Origin: Geobacter argillaceus
Lineage (GTDB): Bacteria; Desulfobacterota; Desulfuromonadia; Geobacterales; DSM-12255
Reading direction: 5' to 3'
Assembly (NCBI RefSeq): GCF_007830735.1
Contig: NZ_VLLN01000001.1
Coordinates: forward strand, 124,001 to 188,000
Length of the DNA: 64,000 bases
The notes beneath the pieces were generated by a model. That model had not been told where the DNA came from. It ran no database searches and worked only from the letters and a program-made list of their open reading frames with translations. Within the stretch, counting starts at the first letter, position 1. The number at the start of each line of letters is the position of its first letter. The translations under genes were made by a program, and so were the position numbers. Positions 60,757-64,000 of the stretch are shown here, one piece after another.

Positions 60757-62160
60757 ATGGAACGGTACGATCTGATTATTCTGGGAGGAGGCGCTACAGC
60801 CTTTGCGGCGGCGACGGAGGCGGACCGCCTCGGCATCAGGACGGTAATCATCAACGACGGTCTTCCCATGGGGGGGACCTGCGTGAACGTGGGGTGCATG
60901 CCCACCAAGCACCTTCTGGCCGTAGCCGGAGAACTGCACGCAATCCGCAATCCCCGCTTCGCCTCCATCACATCCATCCCGCCCGCCTTCGACTTCGGGA
61001 AGGCCATGGCGGACAAGGACCTCCTTATTACGGAAGCCCGTCGGAGGAACTATCAGGATGTCCTGACGGGGTTCAAACATGTTACATGGATCGACGGGAA
61101 AGGTTCCTTTGCATCCGAGCGGATCGTCCGGGCAGGAAGCAGGGAAATCGAGGGAGAACATATCCTTATCGCCACCGGCTGTCGGACCAGGGTCTACCCC
61201 ATCGAGGGGCTTGCGGAGACAGGCTACGTAACAAACCGGGAGGTGCTGTCGTTACAAAGGCTCCCCTCCTCCCTGGTGGTCCTGGGTGGAGGTCCGCTGG
61301 GGCTGGAGTTCGCTCAGATATTTGCCCGCTTCGGCACTAAGGTGAAGGTCGTCGAGGTGGCGAGGAGGATCGCCGCCATGTCCGAGCCGGAGATATGTGA
61401 AGCCCTGTGCGGTTACCTGGAAGCCGAAGGGATTGATTTCCACACGGGGGTCAATATCCGCAGGGTGCGCAGGAATGGCGCGTTCAAGGAGGTTGTCGTC
61501 GAGACGGACGGCAAGGAAATGACGGTCCAAGGGGAAGATATCCTGGTGGCTACCGGCGTTATCGGCAACATTGAAGGGCTGAACCTGGAGGGAATCGGCA
61601 TCGAGACCGAGAAGGGTTGCAACATCAAGGTGAATGAGCATCTCCAGACGAACATCCCCCATATCTGGGCCGCCGGCGACGTGGTCTGCCACATTTGCCT
61701 GGAGACCGTCGCTGCCAGGGAGGGGAAGATGGCGGTGGAAAACGCCTTCACGGGGGCACGAAAGACGATGGACTTAGGCTCCATCCCCTTCGCCATATTC
61801 ACCGATCCGGAGGTGGCCGGGGTGGGGCTCACGGAGGCCCAGTACATGGCCCGCTACGGCACCTGTAATTGCCGGACCGTTCAACTGAGCCAGGTGCCGA
61901 AGGCCCTTGCCGTGAACGACACGAGGGGACTGGTGAAGATGGTGGCCCACCACGAGACGGGGAAGGTCATGGGGGTCCATATCCTCGCCCCACATGCGGC
62001 GGAGATGATCCACGAGGCCACCCTGGCGATCCGGTTCGGGCTCACCATCGACGACCTGATCGAGACGACCCACATCTTCCCCACCTACTGTGAAGGGATA
62101 AAGATGGCAGCCCAGGCCTTCCGGCGGGATATCGGTCGGATGAGCTGTTGTGTGGAATAG
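60757..62160 (+). CDS. merA: Mercuric reductase MerA
   Basis: 467 residues. A flavoprotein disulfide reductase that turns Hg(II) into Hg(0) with NADPH. FAD motif DLIILGGGATAFAAATEA; redox pair in GGTCVNVGCMPTK (Cys42, Cys47); NAD motif VVLGGGPLGLEFAQIFARFG; C-terminal vicinal pair MSCCVE. It has no N-terminal HMA (NmerA) domain, so Hg delivery may fall to the small thiol proteins of the operon. AAAAGGAGGAGAGC precedes ATG. Last gene of the operon. Confidence 0.97.
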   Translation: MERYDLIILGGGATAFAAATEADRLGIRTVIINDGLPMGGTCVNVGCMPTKHLLAVAGELHAIRNPRFASITSIPPAFDFGKAMADKDLLITEARRRNYQDVLTGFKHVTWIDGKGSFASERIVRAGSREIEGEHILIATGCRTRVYPIEGLAETGYVTNREVLSLQRLPSSLVVLGGGPLGLEFAQIFARFGTKVKVVEVARRIAAMSEPEICEALCGYLEAEGIDFHTGVNIRRVRRNGAFKEVVVETDGKEMTVQGEDILVATGVIGNIEGLNLEGIGIETEKGCNIKVNEHLQTNIPHIWAAGDVVCHICLETVAAREGKMAVENAFTGARKTMDLGSIPFAIFTDPEVAGVGLTEAQYMARYGTCNCRTVQLSQVPKALAVNDTRGLVKMVAHHETGKVMGVHILAPHAAEMIHEATLAIRFGLTIDDLIETTHIFPTYCEGIKMAAQAFRRDIGRMSCCVE

Positions 62161-62184
62161 GTGGCCGTGTTCAGAAACGGCCAC
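62161..62184 (+). terminator. Hairpin right after merA
   Basis: GTGGCCGT (62161-62168) pairs with ACGGCCAC (62177-62184). A T-rich run appears only some 25 bases later, so termination is uncertain. The rest of the 231-bp gap to comM is AT-rich with nothing recognised. Confidence 0.45.
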
Positions 62185-62391
62185 TACGTGTGGGCTTTCT
62201 TGACAGTCAGTTTTTTTCTTTTTTATGTATTGGACAATATGGACATTCTCAGTAGGGGAGATCAACCTACACGCGACAGTTAACTTGCCAAAATATTGTA
62301 ACATCCCGACAACAAGGCAGATATCACACGACTTACCCCCACATGCAGGAGGGTTCGATATGCAGTAGGACATGACCGTGGGATACGGGTT

Positions 62392-63921
62392 TCAGACCGT
62401 CTTCCGATCCAGGCTCCGGTATTGGATCGCCTCGGCCAGGTGCTGCTCGCGGATGTTTTCGGCACCGTCCAGGTCGGCAATGGTGCGGGCAACCTTGAGG
62501 ATACGGGTGTAGGAACGGGCGGAGAGGCCGAGACGGTCGGTAACCATCTCCAGCATCCGGTTGCCGGCGGCATCGAGCTCGCAGAATTTGCGGATGAAGC
62601 GGGGGGGCATCTGGGCGTTGCTGTGGACTTTGGTACCGCTGAACCGCTCCCGCTGTATGACACGGGATCGTTCGACCCGGGCAGCAATAGCCGCGGAGCT
62701 TTCCCCCTCCTGCCTGTCGACCAGTTCGCGATATTTGACCGCCGGCACTTCAATATGAATATCGATCCTGTCCAAAAGTGGTCCCGAAAGGCGGGTGCGG
62801 TAACGGTGGATCTCCCGTGGCGTGCAGGAGCAGGTATGGGCCGGATCACCGCTGTAGCCACAGGGACAGGGGTTCAATGCCGCCACCAGCATGAACTGGG
62901 CGGGATAAGTAATGGAGGTGAGCGCCCTGGATATGGTCACCCGGCCATCTTCCATCGGCTGCCGGAGCACTTCGAGAACGCTTTTCTTGAACTCGGGCAT
63001 CTCGTCCAGAAAAAGCAAGCCGTGGTTGGCAAGGGAGACTTCGCCCGGTTTCGGCGTATTGCCGCCACCGATCAATCCGATGTCGGAGATGGTGTGATGG
63101 GGCCTTCTGAACGGTCTCTGGGCGATCAGCGCCCGCTCCCGGTCCAGGAGCCCCATGATACTGTACAGCTTGGTGGTTTCGATCGCCTCGGCAAACGACA
63201 TCTTCGGCAGAATGGTCGGAATCCTGCGGGCCAGCATGGTCTTGCCCGAACCGGGCGGACCGATCATCAGGAGATTATGCGCTCCGGAAGCGGCCACCTC
63301 CAGTGCCCGTTTGGCGTGCTCCTGTCCCCTGACCTCGGCAAAATCCTCGTGATAGACCGATTCCTGGCGAAACAGCTCCTGCACGTCCACCCGGTGCGGT
63401 TCGATCTCCAGCTCACCATTCAGGAACTGTACCACCTCGGCCAGTTCGCTGACGCCGATGACGACTATTCCTTCGACCACGGCACTCTCGGAAGCGTTAT
63501 CACGTGCCAGGATGACACCGGCATACCCCTTTTGCCTGGCGGCTACCGCGACCGGCAGGCAGCCGCGCACCGGCTTGATACTCCCGTCCAGGGAAAGTTC
63601 CCCGACCAGGAGATAGTCACCCAGGCGCCCCTCCTTTACTACCCCGGTTGCCGCCAGGATACCGATGGCAATCGGAAGGTCGAAAGACGCGCCTTCCTTT
63701 CTGATGTCGGCTGGCGCCAGATTGACCGTTATCCTCCGTGCCGGAAAATCGTAGCCGCTGTTCTTCAGTGCCGCTTTGACCCGGTCCTTACTCTCCTTCA
63801 CCGCCCCGTCCGGCAGCCCTACCGTGGCAAACTGGGGAAGCCCCTGGGCGATATCCACCTCAACGGCGACGGTAATGGCATCAATGCCGTGCAGGGCGGA
63901 GCTGAGAACCTTGGCAAGCAT
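62392..63921 (-). CDS. comM: YifB/ComM family Mg-chelatase-like AAA ATPase
   Basis: 509 residues. N-terminal Lon-protease-like ChlI fold (LSSALHGIDAITVAVEVDIA, FATVGLPDGAVKESKDRV), then AAA+ with Walker A MIGPPGSGKTMLARR, Walker B GLLFLDEMPEF and the zinc-like AALNPCPCGYSGDPAHTCSC, then a C-terminal helical domain. In naturally competent bacteria ComM is a helicase that helps branch migration in recombination. AAGGAGACCGATAG precedes ATG. A terminator of the upstream gene lies just before it, so it is likely transcribed on its own. Confidence 0.96.
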   Translation of the reverse strand: MLAKVLSSALHGIDAITVAVEVDIAQGLPQFATVGLPDGAVKESKDRVKAALKNSGYDFPARRITVNLAPADIRKEGASFDLPIAIGILAATGVVKEGRLGDYLLVGELSLDGSIKPVRGCLPVAVAARQKGYAGVILARDNASESAVVEGIVVIGVSELAEVVQFLNGELEIEPHRVDVQELFRQESVYHEDFAEVRGQEHAKRALEVAASGAHNLLMIGPPGSGKTMLARRIPTILPKMSFAEAIETTKLYSIMGLLDRERALIAQRPFRRPHHTISDIGLIGGGNTPKPGEVSLANHGLLFLDEMPEFKKSVLEVLRQPMEDGRVTISRALTSITYPAQFMLVAALNPCPCGYSGDPAHTCSCTPREIHRYRTRLSGPLLDRIDIHIEVPAVKYRELVDRQEGESSAAIAARVERSRVIQRERFSGTKVHSNAQMPPRFIRKFCELDAAGNRMLEMVTDRLGLSARSYTRILKVARTIADLDGAENIREQHLAEAIQYRSLDRKTV

Positions 63922-63940
63922 CTATCGGTCTCCTTGGCAC

Positions 63941-63969
63941 AAAAAAGGGGCAGGTTTCAAGCCCGCCCC
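63941..63969 (-). terminator. Rho-independent terminator of the gene at the right edge
   Basis: On the minus strand GGGGCGGGC, a TTGAAA loop, CCTGCCCC and then TTTTTT; one mismatch in the stem. Confidence 0.8.
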
Positions 63970-64000
63970 TACAGGAAGAAGTTGATCACCAGCCCTTTCA
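63969..64000 (-). CDS. C-terminal end of an unidentified gene, 5' part outside the window
   Basis: The minus strand reads KGLVINFFL and TAG directly before the terminator at 63941-63969. Only nine codons are visible; the hydrophobic end would suit a membrane protein. The call rests on the frame ending exactly at a terminator. Confidence 0.35.
   Translation of the reverse strand, partial: KGLVINFFL

Overview
The window looks like chromosome from a Geobacter-type bacterium (Desulfuromonadia, formerly Deltaproteobacteria). This is inferred from gene content: an octaheme c-type cytochrome, a DUF3373-type porin, the futalosine route to menaquinone, several chemotaxis receptors, sigma-54-style control and a complete type II secretion operon, all in GC-rich DNA. 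No rRNA, tRNA or CRISPR array was seen.

Layout. 1-3.9 kb: fatty-acid/acyl-CoA genes (partial enoyl-CoA hydratase, thiolase) on the minus strand. A decayed Fe-S oxidoreductase remnant, a sigma-54-type promoter and a possible enhancer site lie between them and a PAS/AAA+/Fis activator. 4-7.5 kb: two small alpha/beta hydrolases, an Old Yellow Enzyme and a small secreted protein. 7.5-17.9 kb: one long minus-strand run, hsp20-lon-thiL-cheR-mcp-cheW-cheA-lolA-lolA-yajQ. 18-25.6 kb: an exported TPR protein with a histone-like lysine tail, a secreted Cache protein, a large chemoreceptor, an RlpA-like protein and a PAS protein with a degenerate receiver domain. 25.6-27.3 kb: menaquinone genes mqnB and mqnD.

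27.5-46.9 kb: type II secretion genes gspC to gspN. Between gspD and gspE sits about 8 kb of accessory DNA: a secreted RHS/YD-repeat protein with an AT-rich variable tip, a tiny two-helix membrane protein right behind it (toxin/immunity-like layout), a 3'-truncated IS110 transposase, a REP-associated tyrosine transposase (RAYT) bracketed by three copies of a short palindromic repeat, and a secreted repeat protein. This insert is the most accessory part of the window.

47-57.3 kb: a periplasmic NrfJ/OB-fold-like protein, a second large chemoreceptor paralogous to the first, then a likely respiratory/sulfur group (porin, small periplasmic protein, octaheme cytochrome of the tetrathionate-reductase family, triple-rhodanese protein) and a radical SAM protein. 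57.5-62.2 kb: a mercury-resistance operon, merR-merC-like-thioredoxin-like-CopZ-like-merT-merP-merB-merA, behind a promoter with the 19-bp spacer and dyad typical of MerR control. 62.4-64 kb: comM (YifB) and the last codons of another gene at the right edge.

Starts were moved inward from the longest possible reading frame wherever a Shine-Dalgarno (SD) sequence and homology supported it. All functional calls rest on motifs read by eye; no search was run.
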